Assembly (NCBI GenBank): GCA_023627715.1
Contig: JAMAHW010000130.1
Location: 1-64,000 of the forward strand
Direction of reading: 5' to 3'
Source: Periconia sp. R9002
Lineage: Eukaryota > Ascomycota > Dothideomycetes > Pleosporales > Periconiaceae
DNA length: 64,000 nt
Below, one piece after another: positions 46,737 to 57,477 of this stretch. A model generated the notes under the pieces. It had not been told where the DNA came from. It ran no database searches and saw nothing but the letters and a program-made list of their open reading frames with translations. Made by a program: the position numbers and the translations under genes. Position 1 is the first letter of the stretch; the number at the start of each line of letters is the position of its first letter.

Positions 46737-48408
46737 ATGCCTTTCACCATCAAGAAGCCCACTGATGTGCCGGGTTCTGCCGCCCCTGCCATTATGGTAG
46801 GCTTGTTTGTCGCCTTTGGAGGTGTGCTCTTTGGGTAAGTTCTGCATGATTGACAAACACACTCCACCGCTGACTCCGAAATCAAGATACGATACAGGAA
46901 CCATTGGTGGTATTCTGGGTATGGAGCACTGGAGGGACTTGTTCTCCACGGGTTACATCAATCCCAAAGACAATAAACCCGATGTTACTTCTGCACAGCA
47001 GTCGCTCATCGTTTCCATCCTGTCTGCCGGTACCTTCTTCGGAGCACTCACTGCCGCTCCCGTAGCAGATTTTGTAGGCCGACGTCTTGGACTGGTCGTC
47101 TGCAACCTTATCTTCTGCTTCGGTGTCATCCTACAAACCATTGCCACTGATATCCCCATCTTCGTTGCTGGTCGCTTCTTCGCTGGTTATGGAGTTGGAA
47201 TGATTTCCGCCACTATTCCCCTTTACCAGTCTGAGACGAGCCCCAAGTGGATTCGAGGTGCAGTGGTTGGCGCCTACCAGCTCGCCATTACTATCGGTCT
47301 CCTCCTCGCCGCCATCGTTGATAACGCGACTAAGAAGCGACTTGACACCGGCTCCTACCGCATTCCCATCGCCGTGCAGTTCGCTTGGGCATTGATTCTG
47401 TTCACCGGCTGCGTCTTCCTTCCCGAGACACCTCGCTTCCTCATTAAGAAGGGCAAGCCCACCGAGGCCGCGAAGTCTCTTTCCAAGCTTCGAAGGCTCG
47501 ATGCCGACCACCCGGCTCTTCTTGAGGAACTCGCTGAAATCACCGCCAACCACGAGTACGAACTCTCCTTGGGCAGCGCAACCTATATCGACTGCTTCAA
47601 GGGCAACCTTGGAAAGCGCCTCGCGACCGGCTGCCTGCTCCAAGCCCTCCAACAGCTCACGGGTGTCAATTTTATCTTCTACTATGGAACCAGCTTTTTT
47701 CAAAATGCGGGGTTCAATAACCCCTTCGTCATCTCCATGATCACCTCCTCAATTAATGTCGCATCCACTTTCCCCGGACTTTACCTCGTCGAAGCCTGGG
47801 GCCGACGTAACCTCCTCCTTTTCGGCGCCATCGGCATGGCTGTGTGCCAATTCATTGTCGCCATCACAGGCACAGTCGTCGGATCTACCAATCAATCCGC
47901 TCAGAACGCTATGATTGCATTCGTCTGCATCTACATCTTCTTCTTCGCATGCTCCTGGGGTCCGGTTGCCTGGGTAGTCACGGGAGAAATTTTCCCGCTC
48001 AAGAGCCGCGCAAAGTCCCTCTCCATGACCACAGCCTCCAACTGGCTTCTTAACTTTGCCATTGGTTACGCCACTCCCTACATGGTCAACGACGGGCCTG
48101 GAAATGCGAACCTCGGCGCCAAGGTGTTCTTCATCTGGGGCGGCTGCTGCTTCGTTTGCATCTTCTTCGTCTGGTCCATGATCTACGAAACCAAGGGTCT
48201 TGCCCTGGAGCAGGTTGATGAGCTGTACGCCAAGGTCTCCCACGCGTGGCAGAGCCCCGGTTTCGAGCCCAGCATCTCGTTCCAGGACGTCCAGGATGTG
48301 CAGACGGATAACAGGAGGATGTCGCTTGCTGAGGCTGAGGCCACGGCGAACCGCAAGAGGTCGGTGCAGTACGTTGAGGGTCAGAGTGAGAAGCCGATGG
48401 TTGTTTGA
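46737..48408 (+). CDS. MFS hexose transporter
   Basis: Plasma-membrane sugar porter of the major facilitator superfamily; likely glucose or other hexose uptake. Exons 46737-46834 and 46887-48408 give 539 residues with about 12 hydrophobic helices. Signatures: GYDTGTIGGILGM in helix 1, GRRLGL after helix 2, FFAGYGVGM and the PETPRFLIKKGK motif after helix 6. QQLTGVNFIFYYG is in helix 7, and PETKG appears in degenerate form as YETKGLALEQVDELY at the end of helix 12. The C-terminal tail is short, so it looks like a carrier rather than a Snf3/Rgt2-type sensor. Codon use is highly biased to C-ending codons, suggesting strong expression. A 335-codon open frame on the opposite strand (47749-48756) is a by-product of that bias. 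Confidence 0.93.
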
Positions 48409-48695
48409 TTTTGATCCTGTTGTGCATACGTATGAGTGGGAATTTCCTTCCGTAGAAACGGAATGGGGAAAATGATCATGGTAAAGCGTTTTTTTGGCAT
48501 TTGCAAAAAGGCGTTTGTTTTTAGCTTGCTTGCGTGTGCGAGCATATATCCATATACCTTTCATCGCAATCTGTATATATTGAAATTTTTCAAATCTGTT
48601 CCAACTTAGTTCAAAATCTTTCCCCATGTGTGAGTGAGACGTGACGACAGCAGCATACTTAGATAAGAATCTATCTACGTGAGCGTATTGTTCTA

Positions 48696-48860
48696 TAGAT
48701 GGGTGACACGCCGGCAGGTCATATATTAGGTAGCTAGTGTACCAGGCGTTATTCATAAATTAGATAACTATACTAGATATACTACGTAGGTTATAGAGCT
48801 TCTAATTCGTAGAACCTATCAGTCCTCCTAATATATAACTTCTGGCGCGTCACCCCTCTG
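48696..48860. mobile_element. MITE-like element, copy 2
   Basis: About 165 bp, related along its whole length to the element at 1839-2004 in the same orientation, with GGGTGACACGCC near the left end and GGCGCGTCACCCCTCTG at the right. TA-bounded on both sides. The outer flanks also match each other: TACGTGAGCGTATTGTT (48676-48692) and TACGCGAGCGTGTTGTT (48861-48877). Confidence 0.78.
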
Positions 48861-48880
48861 TACGCGAGCGTGTTGTTTTA

Positions 48881-48917
48881 CATACATAACTCGTAGCACT
48901 TGCGTCACGTCACGTAC
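48881..48917 (+). repeat. 36-bp inverted repeat, left member
   Basis: Starts CATACATAACTCGTAGCACTT and continues GCGTCACGTCACGTAC. The reverse complement recurs at 54781-54816 with two differences (GC/AA) plus a length difference at the inner end. Confidence 0.8.
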
Positions 48918-49181
48918 GCAGTCAACGAGCTAAAATGTGGATTGTGTGGAGTAGTTGAATATGTCGATTCGTCTCGGATTGATCCTGTTGAATCAGGCTC
49001 AACACAATCTACATTTCATCGCCGTATCTCCCAAATGCCCACCGAAGTCGTTTCCCTTAACACCAACCGAGTTCGACTTCGTGTTCAATCCCCTTCGCCC
49101 TTGGCGCCACCTTGACCGTGTCGCCGAAATACTCTTGCACCCGTCGCAGCTATTCCAACCATACCTCACTATTCCCCATCA

Positions 49182-49273
49182 TGCCTATGAACGTCGTCTT
49201 CGCCGGATCCAGTGCTTCACCAGTATTTGATACTAGTGAGCACTAAATCCGGCGGAGACGACGTTCATAGGCA
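49182..49273. repeat. Fold-back palindrome 1
   Basis: Arms of about 44 bp. TGCCTATGAACGTCGTCT at the left end pairs perfectly with the right end; the centre is AGTAT-TTG-ATACT. Differences between arms are mainly C/T. Would form a long hairpin or cruciform. Confidence 0.9.
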
Positions 49274-49315
49274 CTATGAGAAACATAAAAGACCAACTCG
49301 TCTACCTTAAAGATG

Positions 49316-49471
49316 CTCCTTTACGGTAGTGTAGCGCACCGTCGTCGTCGCCGTCATCTGTTTCGCTGATTGATACCTAGATTACTTATAACCGGTGCCA
49401 GCACCTCTGTGTATCGATTGGCGAAACGGACGACGACGGCGGCGATGGTGCGCTACACTACCGGAAAGGAG
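49316..49471. repeat. Fold-back palindrome 2
   Basis: Arms 49316-49376 and 49411-49471 (61 bp each) with a 34-bp spacer; about 51 of 61 positions pair. Nine of the ten differences are transitions. Both arms contain GGTAGTGTAGCGCACC followed by a GTCGTC-rich stretch. Confidence 0.9.
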
Positions 49472-49604
49472 TAATACAGATATGCTGGGTTCGTGATCCT
49501 CTTCAGATCGTGTTTCTGCTGGCGATCGATTGATGTTGTGAAGTGGGGTGAGGGTAGGGAGAAAGAAGTGAGGTGGAGAAAGGGCAGGCGGCGTGCGTTT
49601 CTTA

Positions 49605-49631
49605 TGAAATTGAAATTGAAATTGAAATTGA
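49605..49631 (+). repeat. Hexanucleotide microsatellite
   Basis: TGAAAT repeated about 4.5 times. Confidence 0.9.
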
Positions 49632-50317
49632 TCCTCACAGAGTATAGCTACCCTGGGTATCGACACAGGTGGAGGGGGGGGGGGTACACTGGGTAACGTC
49701 CTTGGCTAGGACAGGCATATAGTTACATTAAGGGTTGTGGCTGGGTTCAGAACAGGGCGTTGACAGCTTTCTTTATTCTGACACACTGTTTAATAGGTAA
49801 AGAAAGTACGTTAAGAGCTTGTTTAACAGTATTTTAAAGTAAAAGGTGCAATTAACGCTGTATTCCGAACTCAGCCAATACCCGCAATGTAACTATTTGC
49901 GCACGTGATGAAGCTGCCAAAGAAAGAAAAGAGGGTTTCATGTTTCGGCACTAAACCCAGAGACTATGTAACCCGGAAGAAAATCATGCCGCCAATCAGC
50001 TGATCATCTTTTCAAAGATTCAAAAAGGGTTTTCCGTTCGGTGGTCCGGAAACCCCCAAGCTTGTGATACGGTAGCACGGGCAGCCCGCCAACGAAGTTA
50101 TGGGCGATTTTCAACATAGACCTAAACAATAATCCAAGCACTCATGACAGGTTCCTACCATATGTTGTTTTGGTGATTGGAACTTCGTGAGCGCCCATTG
50201 GATGCTCGCTGGTGGTGATGTGATTGATCGATTTGTTGAGCAGTGCTGCCTGGGGGGAACCATAGGTTGATCCTCGTTCAAATTGTGACATGAACACTTG
50301 GAGATTGATCCAGGTGC

Positions 50318-50324
50318 TATAAAA
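50318..50324 (+). promoter_or_regulatory. TATA box of the F-box gene
   Basis: TATAAAA 133 bp before the ATG at 50451. Confidence 0.45.
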
Positions 50325-50450
50325 CCGCCTAAACTCCCCACCTCCCCTTAACCCTTGGATCGCTGACATCTCAGATTTATTGTATTGCATCTATCCAGTG
50401 CTGCCAAGTAAGTAATAGTGGATCCCCTTCTTTGTCCCCTGAATGTCACC

Positions 50451-52138
50451 ATGATGTGGCAATCCTTACCTCCAGAGCTCAGAGCCATGATCTTGGAGAT
50501 CCTGGTCAATAGCCCTACAAAGTCAGCGCCCTACGCTTCAGTATGTAAAGAGTGGCAAGACGCGATTGAACAGCACAACTTCCATTCGCTCAACCTCAAA
50601 CCTCAAGACATCCCCACGATACCCAACATAATGCCCAAACGAAATTTTGGCCTGGTGAAATATATCTGGTATGCGATCGAGCTTCCTCCTTGCAATTACG
50701 CATTCTCCACAGATATCGGACGACACCGAGGGGCCCCGGGTGAAAAGATTCGAGCTATGAATAAACTCTTTGCCGAATATTTTGCGGAGTCTGATGCCGC
50801 TCAAGCCATAGTGGAGAATGGAATCTGCACTTTGCTCCGCTTCCTCAGTGTACGTCCTCATGACGGCGATATGACTCTTGACATAAGCATCTATTCACCC
50901 TCCGACTCGGAACGGTTTAAATACATACGTTATGAACCTGCCAATACGCTCGACGCAGGACCTGTGCAGGTAGCGTCACACGGCAACGACGCAGATATCA
51001 TACCCTACCAAGCTTTGATGAAGCTGTTCGCCCCTACCGTTTTTATACACTGCGACCACACTGGATCGACTCCAGACGGAGAATACAAATTTTGGAACAC
51101 TCTGCCCCAAGCTTCTTGCGTTACCCATCTTCTGTTGCGGCGACAGACACGACGACAATGGCTGAACAAGGCTCTCCGTCAACTAGTTGCCCAATTTCCG
51201 AATCTAAAAGAGTTATGTGTTGAGCCATGGAGGGGCGAAATGGTGGGGGCTCAGCCATCAACAGACAAATGTAAGCTTTTTTATCCTTTCTACAATCTTT
51301 TTATAGCCAAGGCCGCCCACCATGTTTTTGTCACTCTTTTGGCTATTTTTTTGTTAGGTAGAACACCTTCTAACAGTTCAAAGTCAAAAAAAATCCTTCC
51401 TACAAAGCACAACCGATACCTGTTCTCCTTTGCTCAGCTGACTCTTTCTCTGTAGACCATTCCGCAACGTTTTACAAACCTCTAAAGTCATCCATGCCCC
51501 ACCAACTAAAACGATTGACTATATTCGAGGACTTCAACGAATCGTACATGATTCCTAAATTCAACGCTCCCCCGAATCCCAGACACGACCGAACCACAAG
51601 CATGCCATTGACGAGAGGGCTAGCAGAGGCAAGCCTCGCACTCCAGCATCTCTCTGCGGCATTTGTAGTAAACGCATGCCAATTTTGGAAAGTTTGCAAG
51701 GCAGATTGGGTGTGGGAGCACCTTCTTACGTTGACACTTACCTCTCAGGCTCTCTGGCCAGATAATCATCCAAAACACATCAACGACGCAATTGTGGAAG
51801 CGGCAAGGGTAGCAAAGAAGATGCCAAAACTTCAGAGCATGCAGATTTGGAATGGGAGAAAGGGCTACGCTGCCGTGTTCAGATACGAGAAGGGTGGTGG
51901 CCACCACTGGGCTAAAATCACCTGGCGGGCGACTTGGGATTTGGCATTGGCCGAAAGGGCGATCGTGGAGTGGCGGAAAGTTGCCAAGGTGACGGTTATG
52001 GAGTGTGAGAAGGAGATATTGGGCCCTGTACCGATTCGCTCTCGTGGGGAAGCGGTCACGGTTTTGGGACTCGAGAATGTTGCTTGTCCGGTCTCGATCC
52101 GGCAAATTCATAGAGAGCATCTGGAGATGGCAGATTGA
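50451..52138 (+). CDS. F-box-like protein
   Basis: Probable substrate-binding subunit of an SCF ubiquitin ligase, of the expanded accessory F-box type found in filamentous ascomycetes. Exons 50451-51270 and 51456-52138 give 500 residues. The N-terminal F-box-like helix set is WQSLPPELRAMILEILVN...YASVCKEWQDAIEQHNFHSLNL. The rest has no clear repeat but keeps spaced tryptophans and a leucine-rich pattern (THLLLRRQTRRQW; LVAQFPNLKELCVEPW). ADWVWEHLLTLTLTSQAL follows in exon 2. The 185-nt intron is much longer than the others in the window; its donor is GTAAGC and it joins TDK to YHSATFYKPLKSS. The frame is open further upstream (50418) only through a non-ATG start. The gene sits inside the segment bounded by the 36-bp inverted repeats. 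Confidence 0.82.
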
Positions 52139-52222
52139 TGGCTTGTTGACGAAAAATATGGTGGATTAAAACCTGCTGAGAAGAGAGATGAAAAAAAATA
52201 GGGCTATAGATTCACAATCACC

Positions 52223-52307
52223 AAGTCGTATAGATAGAGGGATGTTATCACGTATCCTCACGTTTCTACCTAGTAGTGCGTTTTTGTTTTGTCCTAGCTC
52301 GCGAAGG
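52223..52307 (+). repeat. 85-bp direct repeat, copy 1
   Basis: AAGTCGTATAGA through GCGAAGG; its partner is at 55478-55562. The core CCTCACGTTTCTACCTAGTA is identical in both. Confidence 0.88.
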
Positions 52308-53032
52308 AAGAGAGCTGCTGCTACATGAGAAAGCAAGATTGCGGCGTAGTTACGGGATTTGGCTAAAGCATCCCTGGAATAACACCTCAGACTCCTTTTG
52401 CTTCTCAAGTCAGCTCAAAGTCCGCTGCTTCGAATGATTTCACGTCACGCAAGCTCATTCCGGCATATAGCCCTCCGTCCTATGCGTGTCGCACCATCCT
52501 TGAACAAATGTACCCATGAAATTGTAGCGATATCAATGGGGACAGGGAAATATTGACCTAGGCACGAAGGGGGCTGGAATGCAGCAATTCCACGGACATG
52601 CAAAGATGCGATTCATATCATTATTGAGCGTAGTGCTGCAGGCACCAGGCAACATGGTGCTGCGCCGTATCATTTAGATACAGAACATGAGCATATGCTG
52701 GCATTTATTGGATATTGTTCATGATACAGCATGTTTGTTGTGCCATATCACTTGGATGATGTAGATGGTGGTTTTTATATTTGAGTACAAGGATCTTGAC
52801 CGGTATATCGTGTTAAGAGAATTTGTCCCTTCTGTGCAATAGCATGCAGGTAAGGCATTAGTATCCGGAGAATCACTCGCAAGGTAGAGTATCCTCAGTG
52901 GATTTGAAAGGTACGCTGATTAACTAATGCTATCCGTCGATTGCCCTATTGGCTACTGTCGATTACCAAATACATATTCGCCTACCAATCATAAGAAGCC
53001 CACTCCAACACCTCCTACCCATCTCCCCCTAG

Positions 53033-53815
53033 AGAGGGCATGATTTGGAACCCGCCCCGGGGGAGAAGCGAGCTGGACTTGTGGGAAACTTTGAGAGTGA
53101 GAAAGAGACTGATGAATTCAGCTATCGAGATAGAGCTTTAACAGGTACATGCGGGGTGTTTGCTTCACCCTATACTAACTATTTGCTACAAAGGGTAGCA
53201 ACCAGTGAAGAAATCCGGGAACATCAATGAAATTCATCAAACTATCATGACAATCAACTGCGACAAGACTTCTCTCAAGGACGATGTGATGTGGAACACT
53301 CCCCCAGGGGAGGGCATGATTTGGCCGCTGACTGGCGAATTGCAATGCGACAGTGCGCAGAATTGAATCCTTTGCAGACGACTTGGTTGAAAATAACTCC
53401 ATCAAAGTTGGTCCGCCCCGTTGAGGTACCCAAGTTGAGGGAGTAGAGAAAATGAGATTGCGTCGTGAAGTGGCAAGGTCCTTGGATAAAGGGCGCGGAC
53501 CTACCCCGTCAGGAGACGACATGCTTTGGAACCTTTCAGGGCCCTCCGGAGGGTGGGGGACGGCCTGACTTGGAACTCTCGGGATATGGTGTGGTGTGAG
53601 ACCTCTTCCAGAATCATGTTGTAGGAAGGATGCTGTGGCTAGTGTCGGACGTGACGTGAATATCGTGCGTAGTGAGGTGTGCTGCATTCAATGTTGAAGT
53701 TAGTCAAGCACATCAAGCCGCAGAGCACCAAGACCATTAGGGTGTACCTTTGAAAGTCTTCAGAAGAGATTCGCCACCGGTTTCAAAAGGCTTTGATTTG
53801 GAACCCGCCCTCCCC
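53033..53815 (+). repeat. Series of diverged short repeats
   Basis: Variants of TGATTTGGAACCCGCCC start at about 53041, 53288, 53523 and 53793, roughly 235-270 bp apart, with weaker versions at 53318 and 53571. The surrounding DNA is not obviously alike. Confidence 0.5.
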
Positions 53816-54780
53816 CCCCTGACTACCCTATTATGATGGCCGCCTCCAGCGCTGCTTGCTGTGATCACGTTGATTAGCCACTGTTGTCTATGATGAAGAA
53901 TAAAAAACCACGTTAGATACTAACTTTATACAAGCAACGCCGGTAGGCGGCCAGAGCCGGCCCCCCGTTTTGGAGGAGGGACAGCGCGGCCATCTCGGTG
54001 TCTGCTTCGGCGGATGCGAGTTGAGCCCGAAAGGCGTGAATTCTACGTGGACTACATGATTACGTAAGCAAATACTCTACAGTCAATAGCAATACTTCAT
54101 AAAGAAAACAAGCGAGTATGGGAGATGTGTTGAAGAGGTGTGCCCATATCAATTGAATCAGTTGATAAGCGTAGTCAATGGACCCGTATCGGAGCATGTA
54201 TGTAGGCAAAAGGACCATGTATGTCGACGATTGATCGTAGCACCGGCTGATCAGAACATGCGTGCGTATCGAGGATCGTTTGTGGATGGTGACCATTTGC
54301 GAATTTAGCGGGCACTCCAGTGAGTGACGGATCGAAGATAGCGGGCGTATGACGAACGTCGAAGAAGCGGTTGGAAGCAAGAAGCGGTGAAAGCAGTCGA
54401 CGTAAAGCTCGTGGTGGATAAAACGAGAGTTGCCATTGTGATTTGTGCCAAGGGGATGGGACTGGGTCAGGGAGATGTATACTTACACGTCTGAAATTTT
54501 GTATGTTTAAGGAAGAAGAAACGGAACAGACACGGCGGATTCTACTTCATCAACTACAGGCACACCTACGCACTTTCCCTCGGCCTTGGTACCGACATCA
54601 ATATGCTTTCCAAATGCTACCCTATCTTTCCATAAATGTAGCAAAGTATACAGAAGGCGGGTGTTACCCCTTCAGTGATATAGGAAACAGCAGGTCACAG
54701 AAGTTTTGCCCGAGAAGCCACGCACGACGAGATACAGAAGAGTCGTACATCACAACTTCACATAGCACTATCAGAGAAGT

Positions 54781-54816
54781 TACGTGACGTGACTTAAGTG
54801 CTACGAGTTATGTATG
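54781..54816 (-). repeat. 36-bp inverted repeat, right member
   Basis: TACGTGACGTGAC...AAGTGCTACGAGTTATGTATG, the reverse complement of 48881-48917 with two substitutions. Confidence 0.8.
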
Positions 54817-55477
54817 CTACGAGAGGAAGCATGAAAGGTGACTACCTGTAAAATAACATGATCACGTAAATAGATTTTTATCCAAGTATGCTGTTGTCGT
54901 TCTTCACATCTCACTCACACATGGGAAAAGCCGTCGGCACCCGCCGAGAACAAGTCAGTGGAGAAGGTAAGTTTTGAACAATCGCGTCGTATTTTTCGTT
55001 TCCTTCTTCTACTTCGTTGCCGTTACTGTTTGGGATGTCTGCTACACGTCTTAAACTACTATTGGTAAGTATAATTTCTTTTGTGCCGGTGTTAATAGAA
55101 GAATCAGAAGAAAGAGGGGAAGAAGAAGGAGGTGCAGGAGAAGGAGAAGGGGGAGGGGGAGGCAAGGCCGTTTTATAGCACCTGAATCAATTTCTAAGTG
55201 TTTATACCACAATTTAAACGAAGATCAATTAGTCCAACACATAGTATAAGCGACCTATGGTTCCCCCCACGCAGCACAGCTCAACAAATCGATCAGTCAC
55301 ATCACCACCAGCGGCTCGGAAACGTACAGACATGTAGAAGAGAAAGGAACGTATCTGTACATAAGGCCTCATCGTCGTAGACAGACGCAAATCTCTTTTT
55401 GTGTTCAACTATGCGGCTGATGCCACTATCCCCTCAACCGCACATTTGGTAGGCGTATATCATATCAATGTGCAAGC

Positions 55478-55562
55478 AAGTCGTATAGACAGAGCGCGAT
55501 GTTATCACATCCTCACGTTTCTACCTAGTAGTGCGTTTTTGTTTTATTCTAGCTTGCGAAGG
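55478..55562 (+). repeat. 85-bp direct repeat, copy 2
   Basis: Second copy of 52223-52307. Differences near the right end (GTCC/ATTC, CTC/CTT) are transitions; small indels occur in the first third. Confidence 0.88.
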
Positions 55563-55743
55563 TCCAGGGATATGTACACGAATGAGATTTGTTTCCACAT
55601 ATTCGTGAAGATTTCATGGACATGAGAGAAATATACATGTACGCGAAGGAGCAATTCAGGCGTGCAATCCAACTTTTTTCTTTTAGAACATCTCCTTCTC
55701 CCTCCTATCTACATCGAAAGACATAAGAAAAGAACAAGTAGGT

Positions 55744-57225
55744 CTAATCAATGACGGGCCTGGCAACACCATCAGCGAGCCACTGATCCGTGTACCTCTC
55801 TTCCAACACCCTCAACTTGGAGTAAAACACATCGTCGTCGACATACGCGCCCTTCAACCATCTCTCGCCTTTGGTGGCGTCGAAAGCCTTGCGAGCGTGC
55901 AACACGCGGCGATTGTCGAAAATGACACACTCGCCCTCGTTGAGACGGTACTCGAACAAGTTCTCCTCAGCGCTGATGAGCTTTTCGTAGGCGTGGGCGG
56001 CTGCGAGGTAGTTGCGCAGCGTGGACTGGTGCTCACCGCCGATGCGGGCTTCGAAGGGGCCCTGGAAGGGCGGGGACCAGTTCACGCGGTGGATGGCGAG
56101 GTTCGTTGGCTCGCTGTACTTGGGATACGGGTACAGTTCGATGGTCGGGCGCGTGTAGTGGTAGTGGTGGGTGGGGTGGTGATAGTGGTAAGTGACGGGG
56201 AAGGTGCACAGCGTGCGGAAGTGGAACGCGGATTGTTGCTGGAGGCGCCGCGCAGCGTGGAAGGAGTCGCTGAAGAAGGATTCGCCGCCTGGTGTGCGGG
56301 CTCGCAGGGAGTGGAGGAGCTGGAGGTGCGGTGGGTTGGAGGTGTAGAGGAGGTCCATGTGCAAGCCGAGGAACTGAGGCGTGTAGGCTATGTTTTCGGC
56401 TTTCTGCTTGGAACGGACATCCCATGTGCGGCCGTAGAAGGTGTCCTTGAGGGTCCCTATTCGGCCTGCGATGTCTACGACGGATTCCTCTGATTCGGGG
56501 ACGTTTTTGAGGAAGAGAAGGCCGTATTTGTTCAGGTGGGTGAGAGCATCAAAGAGGACTTTGTCGTGGCTCATCCAGTCGGCATAGTCTATCCATTTGT
56601 TGTCCTTGGTTATCCTTTCCTTGTTCCATAACACACGCTCATCATGCCGCACGCCTCCTCTAAGCAGCAGCTCGGTATTCAAGGCCCTCCGCAGCCAGTC
56701 AATGGAATGGCGAGTGCGATGTTCCGACCCGTAGCCTTTGACATCATTTTTCCATTCAATCTCCACCATGGGCCGGTTCTTTTCGTCCAATACAGCTTTG
56801 CATTTCCCATCGATGTCTTGGGGGATGTCGGAGGTCTGGAATAGCTTTTGCTTGCTGTGGGGGTCGACACATTGCGGGCAAGAGCAGCTGTCGCGCAGAA
56901 AAGCGGTATCAAAAATACGGAGATCGCCGTCAATGCTCACGGTGACATGCTTAGCGGGAGCTTCGTGATGCTGGTCTGGTAGTGTTGGCGGCGAAGGGGT
57001 GCATGGTGATGGGTGGGAGAAGGCGGGGTTGGGCGGTGCGGGGGAGCTGCTTGCAGGCTCAGGGCTCGCCTGGGCTCGGGGAGTCGATGTCCAAAAAGAG
57101 GTGAGGAACGGCCTGCGGGCGCCACATGCTGTGCTTTTGGGTAATGCCTTCGGTAAGGATGGCCGACGTAGCGATCCTTGTGCAGTTCTGAAGGCGATAA
57201 CGTTGACAGATAGCGATGCAGCCAT
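55744..57225 (-). CDS. Gamma-butyrobetaine dioxygenase-like enzyme
   Basis: Fe(II)/2-oxoglutarate dioxygenase of the GBBH/trimethyllysine-hydroxylase family, acting in carnitine biosynthesis. A single exon gives 493 residues. The N-terminal about 85 residues are Arg/Ser/Ala/Pro-rich without acids at the start, as for a mitochondrial targeting sequence. The small zinc-binding N-domain has RDSCSCPQCVDPHSKQ (Cys114, Cys116, Cys119). The catalytic domain shows the metal ligands LGLHMDLLY (His289, Asp291) and the distal His443 in FDNRRVLHARKAF, with the 2OG-binding Arg region after it. WDVRSKQKAENIAYT is also family-typical. Butyrobetaine versus trimethyllysine cannot be separated from sequence alone. 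It shares a 252-bp divergent promoter with the mitochondrial carrier TPC1. Confidence 0.92.
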   Translation of the reverse strand: MAASLSVNVIAFRTAQGSLRRPSLPKALPKSTACGARRPFLTSFWTSTPRAQASPEPASSSPAPPNPAFSHPSPCTPSPPTLPDQHHEAPAKHVTVSIDGDLRIFDTAFLRDSCSCPQCVDPHSKQKLFQTSDIPQDIDGKCKAVLDEKNRPMVEIEWKNDVKGYGSEHRTRHSIDWLRRALNTELLLRGGVRHDERVLWNKERITKDNKWIDYADWMSHDKVLFDALTHLNKYGLLFLKNVPESEESVVDIAGRIGTLKDTFYGRTWDVRSKQKAENIAYTPQFLGLHMDLLYTSNPPHLQLLHSLRARTPGGESFFSDSFHAARRLQQQSAFHFRTLCTFPVTYHYHHPTHHYHYTRPTIELYPYPKYSEPTNLAIHRVNWSPPFQGPFEARIGGEHQSTLRNYLAAAHAYEKLISAEENLFEYRLNEGECVIFDNRRVLHARKAFDATKGERWLKGAYVDDDVFYSKLRVLEERYTDQWLADGVARPVID

Positions 57226-57477
57226 GGTTCCTATCTCAACATGTTAAATAGACTTTGAATCGAGCGAGCGGGTGCCGGTGGCTGCCCTAGGGCGGCTTTT
57301 GAAAGCAGCGTCGCTTGCCCGCCGCTAACTTCCAAATATTCCGAGGCTGAACTCACTTCTCCATTTTCCCTTGTACCGTGACCGCGGCCGGCATTCGTTC
57401 CCCATCGCCCTAGCTACATCATCCAGCTTCCTACTCTTACCCTCTCCTCTCCATACCGTCGTTGGGGACATCGGCGC

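Larger units (their letters stand above)
48409..50450. other. Repeat-rich region, hexose transporter to F-box gene
   Basis: About 2 kb with no supported gene. It holds a MITE copy, a 36-bp sequence with an inverted partner at 54.8 kb, two long fold-backs, a hexanucleotide microsatellite and an 11-G run (about 49674-49684). A C-rich stretch at 49020-49230 looks faintly coding but is not assignable. Confidence 0.6.
52139..55743. other. Repeat-containing stretch, F-box gene to GBBH gene
   Basis: About 3.6 kb with no supported gene. It contains both copies of an 85-bp repeat, a series of short repeats at 53.0-53.8 kb and the right member of the 36-bp inverted repeat. A 170-codon minus frame (53175-53687) and an 84-codon Pro-rich minus frame (54911-55165) have no family features; the first overlaps the repeat series. 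Confidence 0.5.

Noticed and set aside
47749..48756. 335-codon open frame opposite the hexose transporter
   Set aside because: It mirrors the third-position C bias of the transporter gene; composition has no domain and no promoter or intron evidence.
53175..53687. 170-codon minus-strand open frame
   Set aside because: Covers the short repeat series, has no recognised domain and no intron or conserved start; could be remnant coding but not supportable.
56033..56493. Open frames inside the GBBH gene on both strands
   Set aside because: Shadows of the 493-residue enzyme, whose catalytic residues fix the true frame.
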